From positions 1-64,000 of the forward strand of contig JAJQIJ010000015.1 of the NCBI GenBank assembly GCA_021199275.1: 64,000 bases of DNA, in the 5' to 3' direction. Positions 52,366-60,298 of this stretch are shown here, one piece after another. The DNA comes from Clostridiales bacterium (GTDB lineage Bacteria; Bacillota; Clostridia; Oscillospirales; Acutalibacteraceae). How positions within the stretch are numbered: position 1 is the stretch's first letter; every line of letters begins with the position of its first letter. The translations under genes and the position numbers were made by a program. The notes beneath the pieces are model-generated. The model was not told where the DNA came from and did no database searches. It worked only from the letters and a program-made list of their open reading frames with translations.

Positions 52366-52393
52366 GTGATACTTTTTATTAATTTTGTATAAT
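52366..52393. other. right attachment site, dif-like
   Basis: Centre TATTAA and right arm TTTTGTATAAT are identical to the left site, in all a 19-bp identity. The left arm GTGATACTTTT keeps only part of the palindrome, as expected if it came from an imperfect phage attP. Confidence 0.8.
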
Positions 52394-52522
52394 TAAGTAT
52401 ATTTTTTACTGCTTCCCCACAGTGTCTGGATTTATTTAAAAAGAGCAAAAAATGCTAACTTACGGCGGCAATTAAATGCGCCGAAAATTTTTGACTAAGC
52501 TATTTTAAGCGCTGACGGGCTT

Positions 52523-53893
52523 TTATTCATCTTTTAATGCGTTAAATGCGTCTCTCACTGTTCTGGTAGGAATAATGTCTGCGTTTATTTTAATTTGTTT
52601 CGGCAATGATTTATAATTATGAAACGGAATAATGCATTTGTCAAAACCAAGACGCACGGCTTCCGCAACGCGCTGTTCGCAGTTGTTAACTGCCCTTATT
52701 TCCCCTGCCAAGCCTATTTCGCCAAAAGCAATAACATTTTCTTTGATTGTTATGTCTTTAAGTGAAGAAACAAGAGCCATGGCAACCGTTAAGTCTGCCG
52801 AAGGTTCGTCTATGTAAAGCCCGCCGACAACGTTTAGATATGTGTCCATGGTGCTGAAGTAATAGCCTGCCCTTTTTTCAAGCACTGCCAGCAGCATTGC
52901 CATTCTGTTGTAATCAAAGCCGGTTGCCATGCGCCGCGGCGTGCCGAAGCCTGTTGGCGTAACCAAGCCCTGAACTTCAGCTAAAATCGGGCGCGAGCCT
53001 TCAATTATGCACGCAACACAGCTGCCGCTTGTGTTTTTGGGTCTGCCGGACAGCATAAGCTTTGAGGGGTTTTCAACTTCGTGCAGGCCGTCTGAATGCA
53101 TTTCGAAAACGCCTATTTCATTTGTTGAGCCGAAACGGTTTTTTGCGCTTCGTAAAATGCGGTATGAATTATTTCTTTCACCCTCAAAATACAAAACCGT
53201 GTCAACAATATGTTCCAGCACTTTAGGGCCGGCAATTGCGCCGTCTTTATTGACATGGCCGACTAAGAATATAGGAATTCCCAGCGCCTTTGCCGTGTGC
53301 ATAAAAATGTTTGTGCATTCCCTTACCTGAGTTACAGAGCCGGGCGAAGACGCGCATTCGTCATAATTCATTGTTTGTATTGAATCGATAATAACCACGC
53401 CGGGCTTTTCGGCTTTAATGGTTTCGCAAATTATTTGAGCGTCTGTTTGTGCCAAAATAGCAAGATTGTCTGTATTTACACAAAGCCTGTCTGCACGCAG
53501 CTTGATTTGATTTGCAGACTCTTCCCCACTGACATAAAGAACACTGTTATTTTTACCCAAAAACTGGCATATTTGCAGCAAAATAGTTGATTTGCCAATG
53601 CCGGGGTCACCGCTTATTAATACCAAACTGCCAAGCACTATACCGCCGCCGAGCACCCTGTCGAATTCACCGATTCCGGTTGAAATTCTGGCCTTGCTTT
53701 CACCTTTTATGTCATAAAGCTTAACAGGCGAATATGCCGTTGTGCTTGAGCGCTTTGCACCGGTTGAGGAAGAAACAGCCGTGATTTCCTCATTAAAAGT
53801 GTTCCATTCACCGCAACCGGGGCATTTGCCATACCACTTTGCGCTTTCATAGCCGCACGCAGAACAGATAAAAATCGTTTTATTTTTTGCCAT
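52523..53893 (-). CDS. radA: DNA repair protein RadA
   Basis: A RecA-like branch-migration helicase. It has the N-terminal zinc finger CSACGYESAKWYGKCPGCGEW, Walker A SGDPGIGKST, the RadA-specific KNRFG and a C-terminal Lon-like domain. Length 456 is standard. It lies 15 bp downstream of cwlD on the same strand. The gap 52394-52522 on the phage side is non-coding. Confidence 0.97.
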   Translation of the reverse strand: MAKNKTIFICSACGYESAKWYGKCPGCGEWNTFNEEITAVSSSTGAKRSSTTAYSPVKLYDIKGESKARISTGIGEFDRVLGGGIVLGSLVLISGDPGIGKSTILLQICQFLGKNNSVLYVSGEESANQIKLRADRLCVNTDNLAILAQTDAQIICETIKAEKPGVVIIDSIQTMNYDECASSPGSVTQVRECTNIFMHTAKALGIPIFLVGHVNKDGAIAGPKVLEHIVDTVLYFEGERNNSYRILRSAKNRFGSTNEIGVFEMHSDGLHEVENPSKLMLSGRPKNTSGSCVACIIEGSRPILAEVQGLVTPTGFGTPRRMATGFDYNRMAMLLAVLEKRAGYYFSTMDTYLNVVGGLYIDEPSADLTVAMALVSSLKDITIKENVIAFGEIGLAGEIRAVNNCEQRVAEAVRLGFDKCIIPFHNYKSLPKQIKINADIIPTRTVRDAFNALKDE

Positions 53894-53908
53894 TTTTTCA
53901 CACCCGTT

Positions 53909-54607
53909 TTAATTAGTTTTGTAATTTAAATATTCAATAACGCCCATTGAAATTGAAAAAGCAAGCTGTTTCTGGTATTCGGGGCTTTTGAGCTTTTCAT
54001 TTTCTTCGCTGTTGCTCATAAAGCCACATTCCACCATAACAGACGGCACAGAAGCTTTATATAATAAATAATAGCTGCTGTCTGACATTTTATTTTCGCG
54101 CTTATTTTCGTTTTGCAGCAGCAATTTTGTAATGTTTAATATGCAATCTGCCAGCACTTCTGAAGAGTCGTCATTAGGGCTATACCAAACCTGCATGCCC
54201 CACTCTGCCTCGTCTTCAAAATGGTTTTGGTGCACTGAAATCAGCAGAGAACCGGCAATGCTGTTTACAAAATCAAGCCTGTTATAAAGGTCTGAACGCG
54301 CTGTGTCGCTGCCGGCGGGGTAATAAAGCGTATCTGTGTCTCTGACAGTGTAACATGAAAAACCGCAAAAAGTCAAAAAATCATTAAGAATTAATACTAT
54401 AGATAGATTAATGTCTTTTTCCGCAGTGCCGTCTGCTGCCACAGTGCCCGAATCTATTCCGCCGTGCCCTGCGTCAAGCACAATGTTGAACTTTTGCATT
54501 ATATTGCCCGATTGCACAATTTTAGATTTTTCAAGCAATAAATTAATGCCAAAGCTTGCGGTAAAAGTAAATATAACGGCAAGTAAAACAATTATTGAGC
54601 GTTTCAT
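53909..54607 (-). CDS. cwlD: N-acetylmuramoyl-L-alanine amidase, CwlD-like
   Basis: Amidase_3 enzyme with an N-terminal signal anchor and zinc ligands in DAGHGGIDSG (His), AEKDINLS (Glu) and SVHQNHF (His), plus the catalytic Glu in VMVECGFMSN. At 232 residues with no wall-binding repeats it fits CwlD, which makes the muramic lactam of the spore cortex. The sporulation context supports this, but other Amidase_3 roles cannot be excluded. Confidence 0.87.
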   Translation of the reverse strand: MKRSIIVLLAVIFTFTASFGINLLLEKSKIVQSGNIMQKFNIVLDAGHGGIDSGTVAADGTAEKDINLSIVLILNDFLTFCGFSCYTVRDTDTLYYPAGSDTARSDLYNRLDFVNSIAGSLLISVHQNHFEDEAEWGMQVWYSPNDDSSEVLADCILNITKLLLQNENKRENKMSDSSYYLLYKASVPSVMVECGFMSNSEENEKLKSPEYQKQLAFSISMGVIEYLNYKTN

Positions 54608-54636
54608 AAAACCACCACAATAATGTTTATGAATTA

Positions 54637-54668
54637 ATTATATTGCATAATTAAAAAATATGCAATAT
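54637..54668 (-). promoter_or_regulatory. cwlD-radA promoter within a perfect inverted repeat
   Basis: On the minus strand, TTGCAT (54665-54660), 17-bp spacer, TATAAT (54642-54637). ATATTGCATA (54640-54649) and TATGCAATAT (54659-54668) are perfect 10-bp arms that span the spacer and both boxes. Confidence 0.6.
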
Positions 54669-54734
54669 TTAATAACTTTGTGGCAATGTTACCCGCAGCA
54701 CTATACTGCATTTAAAATTTTAATTTCCGCCAAC

Positions 54735-54768
54735 AAAAAATACCACACAAAAAGCGTGGTATTTTTTT
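54735..54768 (-). terminator. terminator of the tRNA-Leu pair
   Basis: AAATACCAC pairs with GTGGTATTT (stem within 54735-54767), with T-runs on both strands. Confidence 0.85.
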
Positions 54769-54804
54769 GCAACTGCCCAATAAATAAATGAAAGCAGAAA
54801 ACAA

Positions 54805-54891
54805 TGGTGCCGGTGGCGGGGGTCGAACCCGCACCCTGTCGCCAGGACCGGATTTTGAGTCCGGCACGTCTGCCAATTCCATCACACCGGC
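54805..54891 (-). tRNA. tRNA-Leu (CAA)
   Basis: 87 nt including an encoded CCA. The acceptor is GCCGGTG/CACCGGC, the anticodon loop CTCAAAA gives anticodon CAA, and there is a long variable arm and the GGTTCGACCC T-loop. It lies downstream of the other tRNA-Leu. Confidence 0.95.
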
Positions 54892-54928
54892 AAAGAGCGG
54901 CGCTGCACGGCTGTGCCAAGCGGCGCCT

Positions 54929-55015
54929 TGGTGCTGGTGACCGGACTTGAACCGGTACGGTATTGCTACCGAGGGATTTTAAGTCCCTTGCGTCTGCCTA
55001 TTTCGCCACACCAGC
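54929..55015 (-). tRNA. tRNA-Leu (TAA)
   Basis: 87 nt including an encoded CCA. The acceptor is GCTGGTG/CACCAGC, the anticodon loop CTTAAAA gives anticodon TAA, and there is a long variable arm as in class II tRNAs. Confidence 0.95.
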
Positions 55016-55061
55016 GCGCAATGAATATAATACATTAAAATGTTGAAAATGTCAACAGCTT

Positions 55062-56024
55062 TTAACTAACAACATTTTGCGGCGCGCCTGAAAGATAAGC
55101 TTCAATGTTCGATTTAAGAACGTCAAGCAGGCGCCGGCGTGTTTCAAGGGCAGCCCATGCAATATGCGGTGTTATTATGCAGTTTTTTGCAGTAAGCAGC
55201 GGGTTGCTGCAGTCAGCCGGCTCGGTTTGCAAAACGTCAAGCGCTGCACCGGCAAGCTGCCCCGCATTAAGTGCGCAAGCAAGCGCCGTTTCATTGACCA
55301 CGTCGCCCCGTGAAGTGTTAATGAAATATGCGCTTTTTTTCATTTTAGCAATATTTTCAGCGTTAATCATATTTCGCGTTTTATCTGTTAATGGGCAATG
55401 GCAGGTAATAATGTCTGAATTTGAAAGTAAATAATCAAGTTCGGTGAATTTTATGTCTTTAAACTTTGAATCGGCAGGCACTGTTCTTGTGTTAGCAATA
55501 ATATTCATGCCAAATGAAGCTGCAATTTTGGCAACTTCAGCACCTATTGAGCCAAAGCCGATAATACCAAGGGTTTTGCCGCTAAGTTCAAAAACAGGGC
55601 TTTTAAGGTAACAAAAATCAGGGCAGCGGCACCAGTCGCCGGCATGAACAGAATCGTTATGTAAGCTTACACGGTTAGAAAAATGCAATATAAATGCAAA
55701 CACCAGCTGCGCAACCGCTGCAGTTGAATATTTTGGAATATTTGAAACAACTATATTGTTTTTGTGCACAGACGCCATATCAACCACATTATAGCCTGTT
55801 GATTGCAGGGCAATAAATTTAAGCTGAGGTGAAAGCGCGTCAATTACTTCGGCTGTTAAAACAGTTTTATTAACAATAAGTATTTCAGCACCCTTAGCAC
55901 GGGAAATTACGTCGGCGGGCGCAGTTCTGTCATAAATATGCACGTCGCCGGAAAATTCATTTAAAAAATTCCAGCTTAAATCGCCCGGGTTGGTTGTATA
56001 AGCGTCAAGATTTACAATTTTCAT
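55062..56024 (-). CDS. D-2-hydroxyacid dehydrogenase
   Basis: NAD-dependent reduction of a 2-keto acid. The Rossmann motif is GIIGFGSIGAEVAK; the catalytic residues are Arg in NTSRGDVVNE, Glu in LDVLQTEPAD and His in ITPHIAW. Length 320 is normal. It resembles glycerate/hydroxypyruvate-reductase-type members, but the substrate is not decidable. It stands alone, upstream of the tRNAs. Confidence 0.88.
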   Translation of the reverse strand: MKIVNLDAYTTNPGDLSWNFLNEFSGDVHIYDRTAPADVISRAKGAEILIVNKTVLTAEVIDALSPQLKFIALQSTGYNVVDMASVHKNNIVVSNIPKYSTAAVAQLVFAFILHFSNRVSLHNDSVHAGDWCRCPDFCYLKSPVFELSGKTLGIIGFGSIGAEVAKIAASFGMNIIANTRTVPADSKFKDIKFTELDYLLSNSDIITCHCPLTDKTRNMINAENIAKMKKSAYFINTSRGDVVNETALACALNAGQLAGAALDVLQTEPADCSNPLLTAKNCIITPHIAWAALETRRRLLDVLKSNIEAYLSGAPQNVVS

Positions 56025-56077
56025 TTTTCCACCTCATTTTAATTATAAGCTAATAAACATAATTTTTCAACTAAATA

Positions 56078-56113
56078 AACAAACGCGGCTTAGTAATAAC
56101 AAAAAGCCGTGTT
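56078..56113 (-). terminator. probable spoIIR terminator
   Basis: AACGCGGCTT and AAGCCGTGTT pair (one G-U) around a 16-nt loop; on the minus strand a T-rich tail follows. The rest of the gap to 56205 is non-coding. Confidence 0.55.
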
Positions 56114-56205
56114 CGCTGCCTATTAATACAACCCGGCGCTTTGCATGTTTTAAGCAAAGGGTCGGCAATTTAATGCCACTGTGCGCCGCCGGGGGCAAAC
56201 ACCTG

Positions 56206-56805
56206 TCAAGCCGCAGTAAGGCGGTATTTTATTTTTTCATAAATTTCAACAATTTTGAATTTCACTTTATATTTTTGCCCGGAATTAATAAGCTCAATTT
56301 CGTCTGCGTCAAGAATTTCTTCAATTTCATCTTCGCTGACAGCCGAAAGACAAATGGCGGGAAACATGACGCACCACCAATTTTGCCCGGCCCCCTGCCC
56401 TATTTCAATTTTAAGCGCATTATAAACGCCGCCCGGCAGTGTTATGCTTTCATATTGGCGTGTTTCAAAATATTCCTTTGCAATATAAATGTTCACGCCG
56501 TAATCATAGCCGTTTTCCTTAATGCAGTTTTCGGCAGCAGCTTTAAAAACGTCAAGATTTTCGCTGCACAATTCAATGGTTTCATCTATTGTTAAAGACG
56601 ATGTGAATATTTCATTTGAAGCTTCAAGCACCGCGTCGCGAACCTTTAGCTTTAAATTCTGGTCTTCATCACTGTCTGAATTTGCAAGTATATGCAGCCT
56701 AAAAACATCTGTGCTTATTTTTTCGCTGGTGGAAACAAAAGGCGCTATATAAAAGCAAAACAACAAAACAATAATAAAAACAGGAACAAAAAATTTGAAT
56801 TTCAT
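56206..56805 (-). CDS. spoIIR: stage II sporulation protein R
   Basis: The secreted forespore signal that triggers SpoIIGA to process pro-sigma-E in the mother cell. It has an N-terminal span (~5-25) and the family motif FRLHILANSDSDEDQNLKLKVRDAVL. Length 199 is typical. It lies 46 bp downstream of ispE on the same strand. Confidence 0.93.
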   Translation of the reverse strand: MKFKFFVPVFIIVLLFCFYIAPFVSTSEKISTDVFRLHILANSDSDEDQNLKLKVRDAVLEASNEIFTSSLTIDETIELCSENLDVFKAAAENCIKENGYDYGVNIYIAKEYFETRQYESITLPGGVYNALKIEIGQGAGQNWWCVMFPAICLSAVSEDEIEEILDADEIELINSGQKYKVKFKIVEIYEKIKYRLTAA

Positions 56806-56851
56806 AAAAAAGCCTGCCTTTCACAGCGATTATTGGCAGGTTTTTTTGAAT

Positions 56852-57736
56852 TTATTCATCTTCAACAGCGCAAATCTTACACCCGAGCCTGACCGGCTTT
56901 GTTAAAAACACATCTTTGCAAATTGTTTTAAGACTTTCGGCAGCTGCCGCCGCTTTGTCTTTATTGTCAAAAATTCCGTAAATTGTGGGGCCGCTGCCGC
57001 TCATGCAAACGCCCAGTGCACCGGCGCGGCGCAGTTTTTCCTTAATTTCAATTCTGCCGGGGACTTCAATAAACTGTTCGAAAACATTTTCAAGGCGCGG
57101 GCAAATTTCATGCAAATCGCCGCTTTGCATTGCGCAAAGCATGTCAAGGCAATTTGGCGTGTGTGTTTTGCCGCATTTGTCAAACTGGGCATATGCGTGC
57201 GCTGTGTTAACGGAAAAATCGGGCATTGCAAGCACAATGCTGCATGCCGGAACGCGCTTAATTTTGCTTAAAACATCTCCGATTCCCTGGGCAAGCAAAG
57301 TTCCGCCCCTAATGCAAAAAGGCAGGTCAGCGCCTATTTTTGAGCCGATTTTGCAAAGTTCTGATTCCGTAAAGCAATCATTATGCAAAAAGTTTAGCCC
57401 CTTAAGCACGGCAGCGCCGTCTGCACTGCCGCCTGCAAGACCCGCAGCATGCGGAATTTTTTTAATAAGCTCTATTTCAAGCCCCGCCGGCTCTTCGCCC
57501 AATTCCTTATAAAAACGTATTGCCGCTTTATGCGCAATATTAGAACTGTCGCAAGGCACGCCGGGCGCTGAACATTTAATGGTAACGGCTTTTGATTTGT
57601 TTTCGTTTAAAATTACGGCGTCATATATGCCAACGCTCTGCATTATCATAAATAAGTCATGATAACCGTCTTGCCGCTTTGAAACAATGTCAAGCATTAA
57701 ATTAATTTTAGCATAGGCCTTTATTTTAATTTTCAT
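56852..57736 (-). CDS. ispE: 4-diphosphocytidyl-2-C-methyl-D-erythritol kinase
   Basis: GHMP kinase of the MEP isoprenoid pathway. It has KINLMLDI at the start, the ATP loop AGLAGGSADGAAVL and GVCMSGSGPTIYG near the C-terminus. ATG 57736, 7 nt after AGAAAGG, matches the family start; the in-frame codon at 57766 lies in a repeat. 294 residues. ispE next to spoIIR is a common Clostridial arrangement. Confidence 0.95.
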   Translation of the reverse strand: MKIKIKAYAKINLMLDIVSKRQDGYHDLFMIMQSVGIYDAVILNENKSKAVTIKCSAPGVPCDSSNIAHKAAIRFYKELGEEPAGLEIELIKKIPHAAGLAGGSADGAAVLKGLNFLHNDCFTESELCKIGSKIGADLPFCIRGGTLLAQGIGDVLSKIKRVPACSIVLAMPDFSVNTAHAYAQFDKCGKTHTPNCLDMLCAMQSGDLHEICPRLENVFEQFIEVPGRIEIKEKLRRAGALGVCMSGSGPTIYGIFDNKDKAAAAAESLKTICKDVFLTKPVRLGCKICAVEDE

Positions 57737-57753
57737 AAAAAACCTTTCTGTTG

Positions 57754-57779
57754 CAATAACGGGCAAGCCCTTATTTAAT
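57754..57779. repeat. dispersed intergenic hairpin repeat, copy 7
   Basis: CAATAACGGGCAAGCCC then TTATTTAAT, between the aminotransferase gene and ispE. It includes the aminotransferase stop codon. Here the plus-strand orientation opposes the flanking genes. Confidence 0.65.
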
Positions 57780-58968
57780 ATGTTTCAGCCTTTTTGATTT
57801 CATATACGAATTCGCCTATCCGTTCAGCAGCGCGTTTTATATTATCAATTGAATAGCAATATGAAACCCTTATGTAGCCCTCTCCGCAATCGCCGAACGC
57901 ACTGCCCGGAATTACGGCAACACGTTTTTCTTTAATAAGCCTTTCGCAGAATTCAGCGCTTGTAAGGCCTGTCGATTTTATAGAGGGGAAAACATAAAAC
58001 GCCCCCTCGCCGTTAAAACAGTCAAGCCCGATTTCATTGAATTTGTCAACTGTAAAACGGCGGCGCATGTCATAGTCGGCGCGCATTTTTTCAATGTCTG
58101 TATCACCGTTTTTCAGTGCTTCAATAGCTGCATATTGTGAATTTGTGGGCGCGCTCATTATTGCAAATTGGTGTAACTTTGTCATTTGCTGCGCTATGGG
58201 CGCCGGCGCAAGCGCATAACCGAGCCGCCAGCCGGTCATTGAATATGTTTTTGAAAAGCCGTTTATCACAACAGTGCGTTCCTGCATGCCATTTATTGAA
58301 GCTATGGTGCAGTGGCTTTCGCTGCCATATGTAAGTTCGCTGTAAATTTCATCTGACAGCACAAGCAAATTGTGCTTTTCAATAACCTGCGCAATAGCCT
58401 GCAGCTCGTCTTTACGCATAACGGCGCCGGTTGGGTTGTTTGGGTAAGGTAATATAAGCAGCTTGATATTTTCCCCGGCTGCAAGCGCCCCTTCAATTTC
58501 GTCAGGCGTCAGTTTAAATGAATTTTCAGCCTTTGTTGCAATTGAATATGCCCGCCCGCCGCAGGTTTCCACAATGGGCTTGTAACACACGAAAGACGGC
58601 TCAACAACCAGCACCCCGTCGCCGGGGCTTATAAGAGTCCTGATAGCCATGTCAATTCCTTCAGAACCGCCCACGGTTACTAAAATTTCATTGTCAGCGT
58701 CATATGCCACGCCATATTTTCTTTCGTAATATTTGGAAATTTCGCGCCTTAATTCAATAAGCCCCTTGTTGGCTGTATATCTTGTTGCGCCAAGCTCAAG
58801 GTAATCAATGGCTGTGTTTCTGATGTGCCACGGCGTTAAAAAGTCAGGCTCTCCCACGCCAAGTGAAATAACATTTTCCATTTCTTCAGCTATTGAAAAA
58901 AATTTTCTTATTCCGCTTGGCTTTACGTTTACTATGTTTTTATTTAAAAATTCGTCATAATTAATCAA
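57775..58968 (-). CDS. class I/II PLP-dependent aminotransferase
   Basis: Fold type I aminotransferase of 397 residues. The PLP Lys is in INGFSKTYSMTGWRLGY, with the Asn in PYPNNPTGAV, the Asp in LVLSDEIYSEL and the C-terminal Arg in YIRVSYC. It groups with aspartate/aromatic aminotransferases of the AraT/PatA kind. Its start overlaps the Lrp gene stop (ATGA), so the regulator and the enzyme are one unit. Confidence 0.9.
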   Translation of the reverse strand: MINYDEFLNKNIVNVKPSGIRKFFSIAEEMENVISLGVGEPDFLTPWHIRNTAIDYLELGATRYTANKGLIELRREISKYYERKYGVAYDADNEILVTVGGSEGIDMAIRTLISPGDGVLVVEPSFVCYKPIVETCGGRAYSIATKAENSFKLTPDEIEGALAAGENIKLLILPYPNNPTGAVMRKDELQAIAQVIEKHNLLVLSDEIYSELTYGSESHCTIASINGMQERTVVINGFSKTYSMTGWRLGYALAPAPIAQQMTKLHQFAIMSAPTNSQYAAIEALKNGDTDIEKMRADYDMRRRFTVDKFNEIGLDCFNGEGAFYVFPSIKSTGLTSAEFCERLIKEKRVAVIPGSAFGDCGEGYIRVSYCYSIDNIKRAAERIGEFVYEIKKAETY

Positions 58969-59444
58969 AATGAAACAGTCCCCCTGTCGTCAGCACGGCT
59001 GTCGGCAAATAACACGCCCTTTTCTTTATAAGTTTTAAGCATGAAATGCGTGGCGGTGGACACAACGCCCTCAAGCGGGGAAAGCCTTTTGGCAACGAAC
59101 ATTGCAACTTCCTGAAATGATTTGTCAGTTACGGTGACGCATAAATCAAAGCCGCCGCTCATAAGATAAACGGTTTCAACTTCGTCAAGCGCTGCAATTC
59201 TGAGCGCTATATCGTCAAACCCATGGCCGAATTTGGGCTGCACTTTTATTTCAATAAGCGCGCTTACAGCCTGGGAATCGGCTTTTTCTTTATCTATTAC
59301 AGCGCGGTAGCCCTTAATTACGCCGCCGTCTTCATATTCCTTTCTTTTGGCCGTAATTTCCTTTTCGTCTGTGCCAAGCATAACTGCCAGTTCCCTGTCA
59401 GTAAGTCTTGCGTTTTCTTCAAGCAGATTAAGCAGTTTTTCCAT
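58965..59444 (-). CDS. Lrp/AsnC family transcriptional regulator
   Basis: An N-terminal helix-turn-helix (LLEENARLTDRELAVMLGTDEKEI) and a C-terminal RAM effector domain (IEIKVQPKFGHGFDDIALRI). It probably senses an amino acid and controls the co-transcribed aminotransferase. ATG 59444 lies 9 nt after GAAAGGTG. Confidence 0.92.
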   Translation of the reverse strand: MEKLLNLLEENARLTDRELAVMLGTDEKEITAKRKEYEDGGVIKGYRAVIDKEKADSQAVSALIEIKVQPKFGHGFDDIALRIAALDEVETVYLMSGGFDLCVTVTDKSFQEVAMFVAKRLSPLEGVVSTATHFMLKTYKEKGVLFADSRADDRGTVSF

Positions 59445-59462
59445 AATAGTAAACACCTTTCG

Positions 59463-60272
59463 TTATTTGATTTCTATGGCAATAGGTTCATGATTTTTAT
59501 AAACAGTTATGTTTTTAAAGCCGCATTCATAAGCAATGCGCATGCCGATTTCAATGCCCTGCCCGGTTTTTTCGGCAAAATGCGCGTCTGAGCCGATTGT
59601 TATGTATTTGCCGCCAAGCTTTTTAAACAGCTTTATGATGTATTTGCCAGGCAGGGTGTCGGAAATTTCCATGAAAAGCCCAGATGTGTTTATTTCAAGC
59701 GCTTTGTTGTTTTTTATAAGCGTGCTCAAAATTTCCTCTATTTTTTCAATGTGAGTGCTTAAATCGGCATATATGTTCAGCTGCTTATAAATATATCGCA
59801 ACGGGTATGTCAGATGCGCCAAGGAGTCAAAATTACCCCAGCGGCAAAGCTCTAATATTCCGTCAAAATATCTGGCTAAAAGCGCGTCAATGTCAACGCC
59901 GCGGTAATCAAGAAAATAAAAATCCTGTTCGTTTTCAAAATTATGTAATGACCCCAGCACAAAATCATAATTGTATTGTGAAAGAATTTTGTCAGCCAGT
60001 GGTTTATTATAAATAGCCTGCCCTATTTCCAGCCCCTGCATGACATCAATTTTTCCTTTAAATATGTTTTTGGCTTTCAGCGTTTCCATATATTGGTTCA
60101 GGCAAAATGCCCTGAAATCCAAATCTTTTGAATCTATTTCGCAATGGTCTGTTATTGCAATGCCTTTTAGTTTGTTTTGAACTGCCATTTCGCACACATA
60201 CATGCATGAATGGTTGCCGTCAAAAGAATTGTCTGAATGCGTGTGCATATCAATTAAATTTAAGTATTCCAT
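59463..60272 (-). CDS. PHP-domain phosphatase, histidinol-phosphatase (HisK/HisJ) family
   Basis: 269 residues with the four PHP metal motifs DMHTHSDNSFDGNHS, ITDHCEID, LGSLHNFE and IGSDAHFAE. This matches the HisJ-type monofunctional histidinol phosphatase family. No other histidine gene is nearby, so another phosphoester is possible. Confidence 0.85.
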   Translation of the reverse strand: MEYLNLIDMHTHSDNSFDGNHSCMYVCEMAVQNKLKGIAITDHCEIDSKDLDFRAFCLNQYMETLKAKNIFKGKIDVMQGLEIGQAIYNKPLADKILSQYNYDFVLGSLHNFENEQDFYFLDYRGVDIDALLARYFDGILELCRWGNFDSLAHLTYPLRYIYKQLNIYADLSTHIEKIEEILSTLIKNNKALEINTSGLFMEISDTLPGKYIIKLFKKLGGKYITIGSDAHFAEKTGQGIEIGMRIAYECGFKNITVYKNHEPIAIEIK

Positions 60273-60298
60273 TGTTTTTCTCTGTTTTTTCTTTCTTA

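Larger units (their letters stand above)
47361..52393 (-). mobile_element. integrated filamentous phage (inovirus) with pMV158-type replication module
   Basis: The element is bounded by two dif-like sites; the unit from one site to the other is 5,005 bp, typical of inoviruses. All genes except the repressor read on the minus strand, in order rep, 69-aa protein, 36-aa membrane protein, coat protein, Zot-type ATPase, 44-aa membrane protein, 150-aa tail-anchored protein, pIII-like protein, pVI-like protein, 76-aa protein. A repressor with an operator array and a hairpin origin complete it. There is no integrase, so integration by the host Xer recombinase is inferred. There is no secretin gene, as expected for a host without an outer membrane. 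All frames look intact. Confidence 0.88.

Noticed and set aside
52128..52382. 84-codon open frame at the right end of the phage
   Set aside because: It overlaps the repressor gene, the origin hairpin and the attachment site; the codons follow the hairpins and not a protein.
47361..52393. The element as an RCR plasmid and not a phage
   Set aside because: Coat-like, pIII-like and Zot-type genes occupy most of it, with no mobilisation or resistance genes; the plasmid-like part is limited to rep and its origin.
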